22,896 nt of DNA, from the NCBI GenBank assembly GCA_958430865.1, contig CAUDNR010000256.1:1-22896 (forward strand), read 5' to 3'. The notes beneath the pieces were generated by a model. That model was not told where the DNA came from. It searched no databases and saw nothing but the letters and a program-made list of their open reading frames with translations. This stretch comes from Entrophospora sp. SA101. Lineage: Eukaryota; Glomeromycota; Glomeromycetes; Entrophosporales; Entrophosporaceae. The translations under genes were made by a program, and so were the position numbers. Positions 10,419-19,580 of the stretch are shown one piece after another. Position 1 is the first letter of the stretch; every line of letters starts with the position of its first letter.

Positions 10419-11048
10419 TATATTATAGAAACGAAAAGTTGGCGTGTAACTTTTACTTATTATTTTTCCTATTTAAATTCTTGTCTATCTGGAGAATCAT
10501 TACCTCGTAACTCTGAGAAATAATAAAATAATAATAAAAAAATTAATAAAAATAAAAATATATATAACCGTTCTGGTAGCACAAAATTTTAACCATGCAA
10601 TTTATTGATTGACCAATTGACCAATCAAAATCGTGAATTTGATAACATGCAAGAAAAAACATTTTTTGGTTTGTAAATTTTGTTTTTATTAATAAATTTG
10701 TTTGATTTTTTCATACATCGTTCATGTTTTGTCTTAACCGTATATCTAAATGTTAGCTGTATTTACAATCGTTTTGTCGATATTCATTATATTAAGGTTA
10801 TTTTGATTATATCGAGAGATATGATCAAGAGAAGAGTTAGAAAGAGAGTTATTATTTAACCAAGTCGAAAACCAACCCTTTAAATCCATTTTCGAGCAGT
10901 ACGATTTAATTTATTAGACTATTTCAAAGGTTTATCACATGCTTGCTTCCAATTTCTTAAATTCAAACCATTTGTTAACGAAACAATTGTTAGTGAAGTG
11001 ATTGTTGTTTATTTTTATGTTCCAATAAAATTTCCATTGTTGCATCAT
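10419..11048. other. AT-rich spacer
   Basis: I see no gene or RNA. A near-perfect short direct repeat, GACCAATTGACCAATC, lies at 10610-10626. Confidence 0.4.
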
Positions 11049-11474
11049 CTATTGCTGATTCAACGTTACCCGGATCATCATCAACTGTATTTTGCTATTT
11101 TTGATAAATTCATTTTCGCTTAATCTTTTCATCATACTTTCTTTTAATGCGTTGACATTTTTTTTTGATTTCGAATTGAAAATAGTCCAACATTTAGATT
11201 GGCACCTTTGTAGACAATGATTGTAATAACCATGTCCCACGTGAGCATATACACTACAATTATCCAAATTAGTATAGTTAGTGTAATCACAATATATGTA
11301 ATCGCAAAAAATGTTTGTAGATAGAAGTAACAAAGCCTTTGGAAGGTGACGATCGGTCATTTCGTAAACTAAAGAAGGCAATTTGTATGAGTTAATACCA
11401 TTAGATGAAGTTTTAGTAATCAAAGGATACTGATTTCGTGCTTGATATATCTTCGTAAACACATCTAAAAGCAA
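11049..11474 (-). pseudogene. Remnant of a RING-like zinc-binding family protein
   Basis: The 141-residue open frame has a cysteine/histidine cluster in its middle: C-D-x-x-x-C, then TNLDNCSVY, HVGHGYYNHC, then RCQSKC. This looks like a degenerate RING/treble-clef tail of the CGHGYHxxC type. A first cysteine seems replaced by valine and a histidine by tyrosine. A Lys/Glu-rich tail (KKNVNALKESMMKRL) follows. No ATG begins a recognisable N-terminus, and sequence upstream of 11475 switches to the SPT16 relic, so the fragment is 5'-truncated. Assignment is by motif only. Confidence 0.45.
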
Positions 11475-11589
11475 TACAGCACACTTTCAGGAAAGCATAT
11501 GCAATTGCTTCGGTGTATATGGATATTTCATAGAATCTATGTAATGTTGTCGAAAAGTATTATCCTTTCGATGCTGAAAAATAAAATGT

Positions 11590-12999
11590 GCCTCCTTTTC
11601 AGTTGTTGTGCAGTGAAAAACTTAGCCATATGTCATCAAATAGGTGATATTATTTTATGCTCATTAGGTATTCGTTATAAAGGATATTGTTCAAATATTG
11701 GTAGGACAATATTATTTAACCCTACCAAGATTAGTAATAAAATATATTAATTTGGAATTTTCTCCTATTTTATTTTAATTTAGGAACAAAGGGTAGATTA
11801 CGATTTTTTATTAAAGTTACAAAGTCTTATAATAGATTGGTGTATAGATGGAGTTATATTGCGTAATGTGTACAACCAAGCACTTGATCATCTAAAAAGC
11901 GAACGACCCGACCTTTCAGATAAATTTGTTAGAAGCCTTGGTCATGGAATTGGCACCGAGTTTCATGAATCTGCATATGTATTAAATTCAAATAGCAATA
12001 AGGTTTTTAAAAATGGAATGGTATTGAATCTAATTGTTGGATTTCAAAATATAACAAATCCTAAAGCAAAAGATGATCAAACAAAAAACTATTCCATATG
12101 GATTATTGATACCGTCAAAATTTCAGATGATACGTGTCATTATATGACAGATGGAAATAGAAACCGTGATGCTACCACTTTTTTCACTGAAGACAAAGAA
12201 GATGATGAGAATAAAAAATATACTACCACTTTATTCAAAGACGAAGAGTATAACAGATGCTACCACAGACCAAGAGGATAAAAATGATAAAAATCCAGCT
12301 AGTAATCCTCAAATAAGAAATTGTGCAGAATTTAGAAGTGAGGATAAAGGTGAAGATGATATTTTTAATGAGACGAAAAGAGCATCAAGCTGAATTAGCA
12401 AGACAGAAACAAACTGATGGCTTGGCTTGCCTTCTCGAGGGAAAAAGAGACAATATGATTGAGGTACATGAACAAATAGTTAAACTCAAGAAAAACTCGA
12501 CTAAAAAAGAAGCAGAACATATACTAGCAGATGTTTTGTGAGGCCAGAATTGGAGGGGAAAAAAGTACCTGGTGACTTGCAGATTCATAAAAATGGCATT
12601 CGTCATTCAAACCAGAAAATAGACATGCTATATAGCAATATTAAACATTTATTTTTCCAACCTTGTGACTACGAGTTGATTGTAATTTTGCACATACATT
12701 TAATCAATCCAATTATCTTTGGAAAGGAAAAGGCCAAGTATGTTGATGAAGAAGAGGTTGGTTCAGAGCTAAAGGAGCATAGAAGGCAATTCTTGTTAAA
12801 TAAAAGTTTTAAAGGTTTTGCCAATAAAATTGCAGGGCCCAACAATGAAAAAGTACATGTGGGTGTTCCTTTTAGAGATATTGGATTCTTCGGTTTTCCA
12901 TTTAAAACCAATGTATTATTACAACCAACAACTGATTGTCTTGTTAGAACTATAAAATCAACATTGAACAATTCCTTTCATTTTCCCATAGTTCCTTGA
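11590..12999 (+). pseudogene. Degenerate, internally deleted copy of SPT16 (FACT subunit)
   Basis: SPT16 is the large subunit of the FACT histone chaperone. Matching segments occur in family order. The M24 aminopeptidase-like domain is represented by [18 protein letters not shown], then YDFLLKLQ, RSLGHGIGTEFHES and NGMVLNLIVGFQN (about 11645-12060). Then come EHQAELARQKQ (about 12380), HEQIVKLKK (about 12470) and, in a new frame, RPELEGKKVPGDL, YSNIKHLFFQPCDYELIVIL and LLQPTTDCLV (12541-12945). Lesions: the first intron donor appears mutated, with AAG followed by ATTAGT at 11730 where GTTAGT would fit. There are several frame changes, the N-terminus is missing, and much is deleted between the M24 and middle domains and before RPELEGK. 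The C-terminal domain is absent. A functional copy presumably exists elsewhere. Confidence 0.85.
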
Positions 13000-13196
13000 A
13001 AATCATTTCCAAAAAGTAAAACAATATTGAACACCAGATTGGGGGTGTGACCAATTTATTCACAGATCAGCAAGAATTGTTGAATAAAAATAAAACTCTG
13101 CAATTATTTTTTTCTTATTGAAAAAATCTTCATTTAGAAAAAATCGTGTAACATATATATATTTTAATATTTTACAACCAAATCTTGTAAAAAAAA

Positions 13197-15578
13197 ATGT
13201 CATTATATGGAGATTTACCACCACCTACTCACACTTCTGAAAAAGAAGAAACAACAGAACAACAATCAACTTTAGAAACCACGCTACAAAATGATAAAAC
13301 AACAACCAAACCAAGTAAAAAACCTGCTCTTCCAGGTACAAACAGATCTGCAATTGCCGAAAAAATAAAAAAATAAAAAATAAAACAACCCATTTTTTTA
13401 AAAAATGCAGATCTGTTTCAAGCATATTTTCTTGATCATTATTCTTCTAATAATAGCATATCAAAACTTGAAGAATAAAGTACTTACCTTGAATAAATAA
13501 AATTTCCTGAAATGAAAAAACTTGTGTGTTGATGTCAGCGGGTTGGACTCCTCGATTTGTTCCTATAATTCAACGGAAACCTGTTATTCAAGCTAAACCA
13601 AAACTTGTACCTCGAGCTGCTACCGCTGCTACTACCACTACTACTACTGTTGTTTCTTCTTCCTCTCCGCCGCCGCCACTACCACCGCCTTCTTCTTCTT
13701 CTTCCTCATCTACTCAAAACAATGCAACTACTTCTACAACATCAGCAACACTTCCAGCAGTAGCAGTAGCATCAACAGCAGCAGCAACAGCTGAACCATT
13801 AACAGCAGAAGAAGAAAAAAATTCTCCTGTAGCAAAGCAAGCTACGACGTCAGATGTCTATAATGAATATAAAACTGTTTCAAATATCATGAGAAATCAA
13901 CGTAATCTTTTTGATAAAGTTAGTATAATTAAATAATTATCAATTATTTTAAATAAATTATTTATTCATCTATTTATTATCTATAGAGGAAATTAGGAAA
14001 AGGCACGAAAAAACAATTGCCACCACCGTTATCTTTAGATGATGATTATGATCCTACAAGACCTAATGATTATGAAGAATATAAGGAGATGGAAAAAAAA
14101 TCTAAAGAAAATGAAACAGTCCATCATCGTCAGGATAATTTTAAAAAAAGACAAAGATCAATAAGTCCTTCTTCCGATCATAGAAGAAGATCATCCCCTT
14201 GTAAGTTTTGCTAAAAAAGTTAATCGTTTGATTATCTTGATTAATCAATTAAACAAAGTAAAATTTAATTCAATCTAATAATTAATATTATTTATATTAT
14301 ATTTATTAAGATTCTTATCCACCTCCATCAAAGCCGTTGTATTCATCACCATCACCACCACAATCGTCTTCCTCTAAGAATAGTGATGAACATGTTGCAC
14401 AATTGCCACCACCACCAGCACCAATAAAATCTGCACCATCACCACCAACAGCGAAACTTGATTTGGATATTTCTGGTGAAGAAGCATTTTTAAGAAGAGC
14501 AAAATTAAGTAACTCTGCTGCTGTTGTTAATGAGTCAGCTTCAAAGTATATAAAGCAACTATATTTACTATAGTTATATTTAATTGATAACATCAAGAAT
14601 ATACACATTTATATATACTGAATAATTTTATGATTTAATTTTTCTTTAGATCACCTGAAATAAAGCCTACAAATACATCTGGTTCTGGCGAGCATTTTGC
14701 CCATAGATTACTTGCAAAATATGGTTGGCAGGAAGGACAAGGTAAATATTTTTTATTAATAGGTTAGCATGTGTTTCCTTAGTAATAATATCAATAATAA
14801 CATAATGATATATTTACCTTATTATAGGTCTTGGAAAGAATGAACAAGGAATTAATGTTCCATTGATGGTGAAAAAAACTGATGTTCGATCAGGAATTAT
14901 AATCAACAATTCATCAAATATTAACAATCCTGGTCAGAATATTTTTATTAACATTTATATATATTTGGGTGGTTTAATTTAATTTAATTAAAGCTTGATC
15001 TGATCTAAAACCAATAGTTCAAGTAGGCAATGAACTTATCCAGAAGGCAATCCAAAATATAGAGACACCTTCGAGAGTTATTTTACTTAGAAACATGGTA
15101 TATATACACACACACACACAATATAAATGTTTAAAAATTTTTTAGTAAAAAAAATTTTTAATTAATAGAAACTAAATTTTTTTTATCTAATATATGATAT
15201 GTTTCAAGGTTGGTCCTGGTCAAGTTGATGATACATTGCAAGAAGAAACAGCAGATGAATGTAATGAAAAATATGGGACAGTTGAACGTTGTCTTATATT
15301 TGAGGTAAATGATATTTATATTACATATTATTTATTATAATATAGTAGAAATTAACAAAAAAATGATGTTTTGATAGGTTCCTAATGGTAAATTACCTGA
15401 TAATCAGGCCGTAAGAATATTTGTAAAATTTGTTGATATAGAAGCAGCAATTAAAGCCAAAAAAGATTTGAATGGCAGATTTTTTGGTGGTCGATCAGTT
15501 TCTGCGAAATATTTTGATGAAGCAAGATTTGATAAATTAGATCTTGCTCCCACTCCAGCAGAATTAGATAATTGGTGA
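13197..15578 (+). CDS. RBM17: Splicing factor 45 homologue (SPF45/RBM17)
   Basis: Nuclear pre-mRNA splicing factor of the SPF45 family, implicated in 3' splice-site recognition and alternative splicing. Nine exons join cleanly: 13197-13335, 13539-13918, 13987-14200, 14311-14545, 14650-14741, 14828-14932, 15018-15097, 15209-15304 and 15378-15578. All introns are GT-AG. The product is 513 aa. It begins MSLYGDLPPP, close to the family's MSLYDDL start, which fixes the ATG. Residues 47-160 are Pro/Thr/Ala/Ser-rich and disordered. The conserved linker DYDPTRPNDYEEY follows, then an Arg/Ser-rich stretch. The G-patch starts at about 336 (HRLLAKYGWQEGQGLGKNEQG) and the C-terminal RRM/UHM spans about 405-500. 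Arg481-Phe483 in GRFFGGR is the R-x-F signature that lets a UHM bind tryptophan-containing ligand motifs. It is somewhat longer than animal SPF45 because of the low-complexity region. Convergent with the gene ending at 15681, 102 bp away. Confidence 0.93.
13340..13418 (+). promoter_or_regulatory. Inverted repeat in SPF45 intron 1, next to the 5' splice site
   Basis: AAACAGATCTGCA (13340-13352) and its exact reverse complement (13406-13418) can form a 13-bp stem around a 53-nt A-rich loop. The stem starts four bases after the intron's first base (13336), so folding would partly hide the donor GTACAA. If the intron is retained, translation ends at the TAA at 13377-13379, 14 codons past the exon. 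The structure is seen in the sequence; a regulatory role is inferred. Confidence 0.5.
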
Positions 15579-15680
15579 TTTTAAACTTGGTTATATTTTT
15601 TTTTACATTGCATTTTAAATTTATTGTGTTATTTTACTATTGCTATATACCTTTATATTAATATATATCTAAGAAATAAA

Positions 15681-16645
15681 TTAATAATAGTCTTCTTCAT
15701 AATAGTCTTCTTCATAATTATGGACATCTTCATTGTCATTGTTATATTCATCTGATTCTGATTCTTCTGAAGAAGACATATCATCAAATCTGATAATAAT
15801 TAAATAATTATAATATATTAAATCACATATATTTACTTATGTTCATTGAAGATATATATAAAGTAGAACTAGATGAATGGAATCTTACCCTTTCTTGTTA
15901 ATTTTCTTCTCGATCGTCATCTTATTAAACCTATCTGTTAATTTTTTAAATTTAACTTCCTCTTCGATTTTTTTATGTTGTTGTTGTAATGTTATTGATT
16001 CTTCAATTGAAAGCATATTTGTTTTTTTTTCTTTAAAAAATTTTGATGGTGATTTTTTTATTTTATTATTATTGTTATAATTATTATTAGTAATTGTGGT
16101 GGTGTTTTTATTATTATCGTTATTTATTGAAAATCTATTAAATTTTGATTCTAATTCATCAAATTCATCAAATTCATCAATTGATTTATTATTACTATTA
16201 CTATTACTATTACTATTACTATTACTATTACTATTACTATCACTATTATTGTTATTATTATTATTGCTGTTATTATTGTTATTGTTGTTATTTTCAAATT
16301 TTTTAATCAATTTCTTCAACTGTTCACTTGTTTCAACGATATTTTGACCTTTATCAGGAAGTCGTGCAACTATATCTCTATATTTTTTTTTCCAATTTGG
16401 AGAAAAATAATTATTAATCAAGTGTTCAATTCATCATAAATCAAAAGGTCACTTGTTTTTCTTACAATTGTGACAGTAGTCTATCATTCTTTTTTAATTT
16501 TTCATGTAGCTCTTTGAGAGAAAGTTTATTCAAATCTAGTATAATCAAATCAAAAAAAAATTTTTTTAAAAATTAAAATTTTCAAATAGTAGTAATAATA
16601 ATTATATAAAATTTTGTTTATAATAAAAGTTTTACTTTGTTTCAT
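15681..16645 (-). CDS. Gdown1/POLR2M (GRINL1A)-like RNA polymerase II-associated protein
   Basis: Four exons on the minus strand: 16645-16636 (ten bases, MKQ plus one base), 16535-16466, 16377-15889 and 15789-15681. All junctions are GT-AG and in phase; the product is 225 aa. In animals Gdown1 binds RNA polymerase II, competes with TFIIF and makes transcription Mediator-dependent. Three regions match that family in order. The N-terminal helix is LSLKELHEKLKKNDRLL (residues 8-24). LPDKG lies at 33-37 with the spacing found in the animal protein, followed by a helix (QLKKLIKKF). LSIEES (149-154) is followed by a Gln/Lys/Glu helix. The C-terminus is acidic (SSSEESESDEY) with Tyr/Asp/Glu repeats, comparable to the acidic tail of Gdown1. 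Between the blocks are long Asn and Ser-Asn runs encoded by slippage-prone triplets and hexamers. The protein is shorter than human Gdown1 (about 370 aa). Convergent with SPF45. The call rests on motif order recognised by eye. Confidence 0.75.
16173..16308 (-). repeat. Coding Asn / Ser-Asn repeat tract
   Basis: AAT-rich triplets and AGTAAT hexamers within exon 3 of the Gdown1-like gene encode runs of Asn followed by alternating Ser-Asn. On the plus strand it appears as a poly-Leu frame, which is a shadow. Its length is likely to vary between strains. Confidence 0.85.
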
Positions 16646-16717
16646 AATTAATTTATTTATTTATTATTATTACTATTTTCAAAACCAATTTCTAAAATTT
16701 CTAAGCTATCAAAGACG

Positions 16718-16795
16718 AAAAAAAGTTTGGATCATTACACAAAGTTACAAAATCGGATATGGTGCAGGAGCTAGTCCACTGCGCCACTACGCCAA
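16718..16795 (-). mobile_element. tRNA-like relic, possible SINE head
   Basis: On the minus strand, TGGCGCAGTGGA (16786-16775) fits the RNA polymerase III A box (TRGCNNARYNGG), followed by CTAGC as in a tRNA D-arm. About 36 bases later GTAATGATCC (16738-16729) is a poor match to a B box, followed by a run of seven T (16724-16718) that could end Pol III transcription. No cloverleaf with paired acceptor and anticodon stems can be drawn, so this is not a working tRNA gene. It lies just upstream of the Gdown1-like gene on the same strand. Confidence 0.3.
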
Positions 16796-16805
16796 AAATT
16801 TTTAG

Positions 16806-17248
16806 TTCACTGGTTCTCGAGTTCTATACTTTTTAGGAAAGTGACGATTATCACTATATAATAAAAATTTTTTTAGGGAAAAAAAAAGATCAAGACATGT
16901 ATTCCTTTGTAAATATTTTTTTTTATTGAATAATATAAAAATTATTCAATAATTTTATTTACTTGAAGGGTAGATTGAAAAAATGTATAAAATGGATTTA
17001 ACCATCTTTCCTATAAAAACGTTAGATGATTATTGAGCTTATACATACATTAATAATTAAACAAATATTATATATTTATTGACAAAAAATGAAATGATTG
17101 AAAAAAAAAATATTTATTTATGCAATTATGAGAAATGGGATAAGAGACAAATCAACAATATTTATTTTTTTTTTTATAAGAAATTAGAAAGAAGGTTCAC
17201 ATCTCCATTTAAGAATGCGATGATATCTGGAGTAAAATGTTCTTTTGT
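16806..17248. other. Spacer between the Gdown1-like gene and the aminopeptidase pseudogene
   Basis: AT-rich with long A/T homopolymers and a small hairpin near 16928-16955 (ATTGAATAAT/ATTATTCAAT). I see no gene. Confidence 0.4.
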
Positions 17249-19526
17249 TCAAGTCATAAATAGACACTTTTTATTTCTACTTAACCAAGATTTCTTGCAA
17301 ATTTCAATAATTGACCTAGTTGGACAGCCTATAAAATAAACAATATATATAAATTTTTAAATGATTGTATTGGTTTTTTTTTTATCAACTACTATTTCAC
17401 CATTTTCATTTAAAAGCAATAAAAATAATAATAATAATAATAATAATGATAATCACTTGCCACTCATGCCTTTAATATTATAACCAGAATCATCTGTAGT
17501 AAGCATAACACTAGCTATATCAATATGTGCATACCTAATACAATTCAATTCATCTGCATCTTTAATTCTAATGCCACCAATTTCACTTTCATCATCATCA
17601 TCATCATCAACCTCATCATTATCTTTTTTCACAATTAAATCTTTATATAATCCATTAACAAATTCTTTTAGAAAAGCAGCAGCAACACTTGACCCTCCAT
17701 ACCTATCACCACCAACATTAACCAAATCTGCTACACTTGATTTCTCCAGCCCTTTTTTATAAGCATCTTCCAATGGCATTCGCCAAAATCTATTGTTGGT
17801 TTTTTTACTAGAACTTGATAATTGTTGCCATAATACATTAGAATTGGTAAATACACCAGAATAAACATTACCTAATGCCACACCCATTTCACCCATTAAG
17901 GTAGCCATATCAATTAAAGTATGAGGTTTGAAAGTTGAACTGGTGTAGTATAATGCATCAGCTAGAATAAGACGACCTTCTGCATCAGTATCACCAACCT
18001 CGATAGATTTACCATTCATCGCTATTACAACATCACCAGGTTTAGTTGCATAACTCAAAGGCATATTTTTGCATAATGGAATTGTTGCTATGACATTAGT
18101 TGGTAATCTTAATTTTGCTATGTCATACAAAGATGCAGAAACGGCTGCACCTCCACCCATATCAGCCTTCATTTCTGACATGTTTGAAGATGGTTTCAAT
18201 GAAATACCACCAGAATCAAACATGACTCCTTTTCTAACCAATGCTAATAATGACAATGGTGACTTGTCACTGCCACCTTTATAATGCATCTCCAAAAATT
18301 TCAAAGGTTCATCAGATCCTTTGGAAACTGACAAAAATGATCCCATTTTTTTTCTTCCACCCAATCCTTATCACGAATGATTATCTCAACATTTGACAAT
18401 CTGTTAAATTTTTATTGCACATATTCAGTAAAGTTTGTTGGGGTCATATAATTTGCTGGCGCTTCCATTAGTGTACAAGCAAAATTCTGTGCTTCTGCAT
18501 AAATCAAACCAGTTTCCCATGATAACTCTTTAAAATTATTGATGCCAGTTGTTGTTTCAGATGGTGAAAATGAAGTAGTTAGAGAAGAAGAATAGGATGA
18601 TGATGATGATGATTTTGATCCAAGTGGTGTAATTGTTATCAGTGATTTTTGATTTTTAACAGATTTTAAAGTATTGTAATTATATAATCCAAGTATTGCT
18701 CCTTCAGCAGCACCTACAAATATATTAATTAATATTAAATTATGAATTACTTTATATTATTACACACATCAATTTACCGTGTTCATTATTCATGACATCA
18801 ACTAAAATATTTTTAGCGTTATTTTCTCTTAGACTGCAAACTCCAACAGCTGACTAAAATAAGCAAATAGTAATAATGTACAGTAAGTAATGATTTAACG
18901 AGATATTCTGTTTAAAATCATAATAAATTATCATTTTATCATGATTGATAATTAACATTACCACATTTCTAGCAATTTCCAAAACCTCATATAACTCTTG
19001 ATCATTACTAGGGTTTTTGAAATCTCTTCTTTTGCCCAATCCAACAATAGCAATTTTTTTAGGAAAACTGTTACCACTGTCAACATCAACAGCAGCATCA
19101 TCATCAATTTTATCAATTCCATACAACTATTTACATTCACCTAAATTTCCTTTACTACATCCATAATATCCAAGTTTTTTTTTGATTGTTTGTTGAAATT
19201 TTTCAGAAAGTTTATTTGATCCAATAGTTTGACTTAACGTACCATCCTTGAATACATCTAGTACAATACCATCAAATTTTGAAAAGTTCAGATTATTGTT
19301 GTTACTGCTGCCTCTAGAAACATTAGGATTGTCATTATTGTTGTTTGTGATTTTTGATGTTGTTGAAAAAGCTGTTAATTTAAAAGAAAAATGAAATGAT
19401 TGATTGATTGATTTTCCTGAATTTCCTAATACCAATCTTGTATTTATTTGGTAATGATGTTGATGATGATAAAAATTGTCTTTTAATTAATGATTGATTT
19501 AAGCTTGTGGATAATTGATAGTGCAT
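17249..19526 (-). pseudogene. M17 leucyl aminopeptidase (LAP3-like), multiply disabled
   Basis: M17 enzymes are two-metal cytosolic or mitochondrial aminopeptidases. Exons on the minus strand: 19526-18962, 18853-18778, 18713-17461 and 17328-17249. The N-terminus (MHYQLSTSL...) is Ser/Arg-rich, possibly a mitochondrial presequence. Catalytic motifs survive: RKGVMFDSGG, KADMGGG, DTDAEGR and KGMSG/PTR. However, the usual VGKG-T-FDSGG is altered to VRKG-M-FDSGG. Lesions: frame change near 19437; in-frame TAG at 19127-19129, where the family has a hydrophobic residue before YG; in-frame TAA at 18412-18414; one base short in the T8 run 18346-18353, just before MGSFLSV; and a GC donor at 17460-17459. 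In the last exon an apparent extra base replaces the expected short FARNLG-like end with a longer tail, and PTR is preceded by Cys rather than the usual Arg. Several independent lesions make a functional enzyme unlikely. Confidence 0.88.
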
Positions 19527-19580
19527 ATTAAATTTTTTATATAGATACAATAGATCTTTTTTTATTTTAAACTGTCTTAA
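18791..19580. repeat. Copy A of a 790-bp direct duplication
   Basis: This segment recurs at 21729-22518 with a constant offset of 2,938 bp. Reading both copies side by side I found no mismatch or indel, including introns, homopolymers and the in-frame TAG. It runs from within exon 2 of the aminopeptidase pseudogene to 54 bp upstream of its ATG. The flanks diverge abruptly at both ends. Confidence 0.95.

Noticed and set aside
13225..13425. Minus-strand hydrophobic open frame
   Set aside because: It is antisense to SPF45 exon 1 and intron 1, and its composition comes from A-rich coding sequence.
16096..16347. Plus-strand poly-Leu open frame
   Set aside because: It is antisense to the Asn/Ser-Asn tract of the Gdown1-like gene.
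17079..17339. 86-codon plus-strand frame
   Set aside because: Its end is antisense to the last aminopeptidase exon, whose minus-strand reading matches the family.
18854..19126. Independent small gene starting MYGIDKIDDD
   Set aside because: It is the same frame as the upstream aminopeptidase segment, separated only by one TAG, so it is part of the pseudogene.
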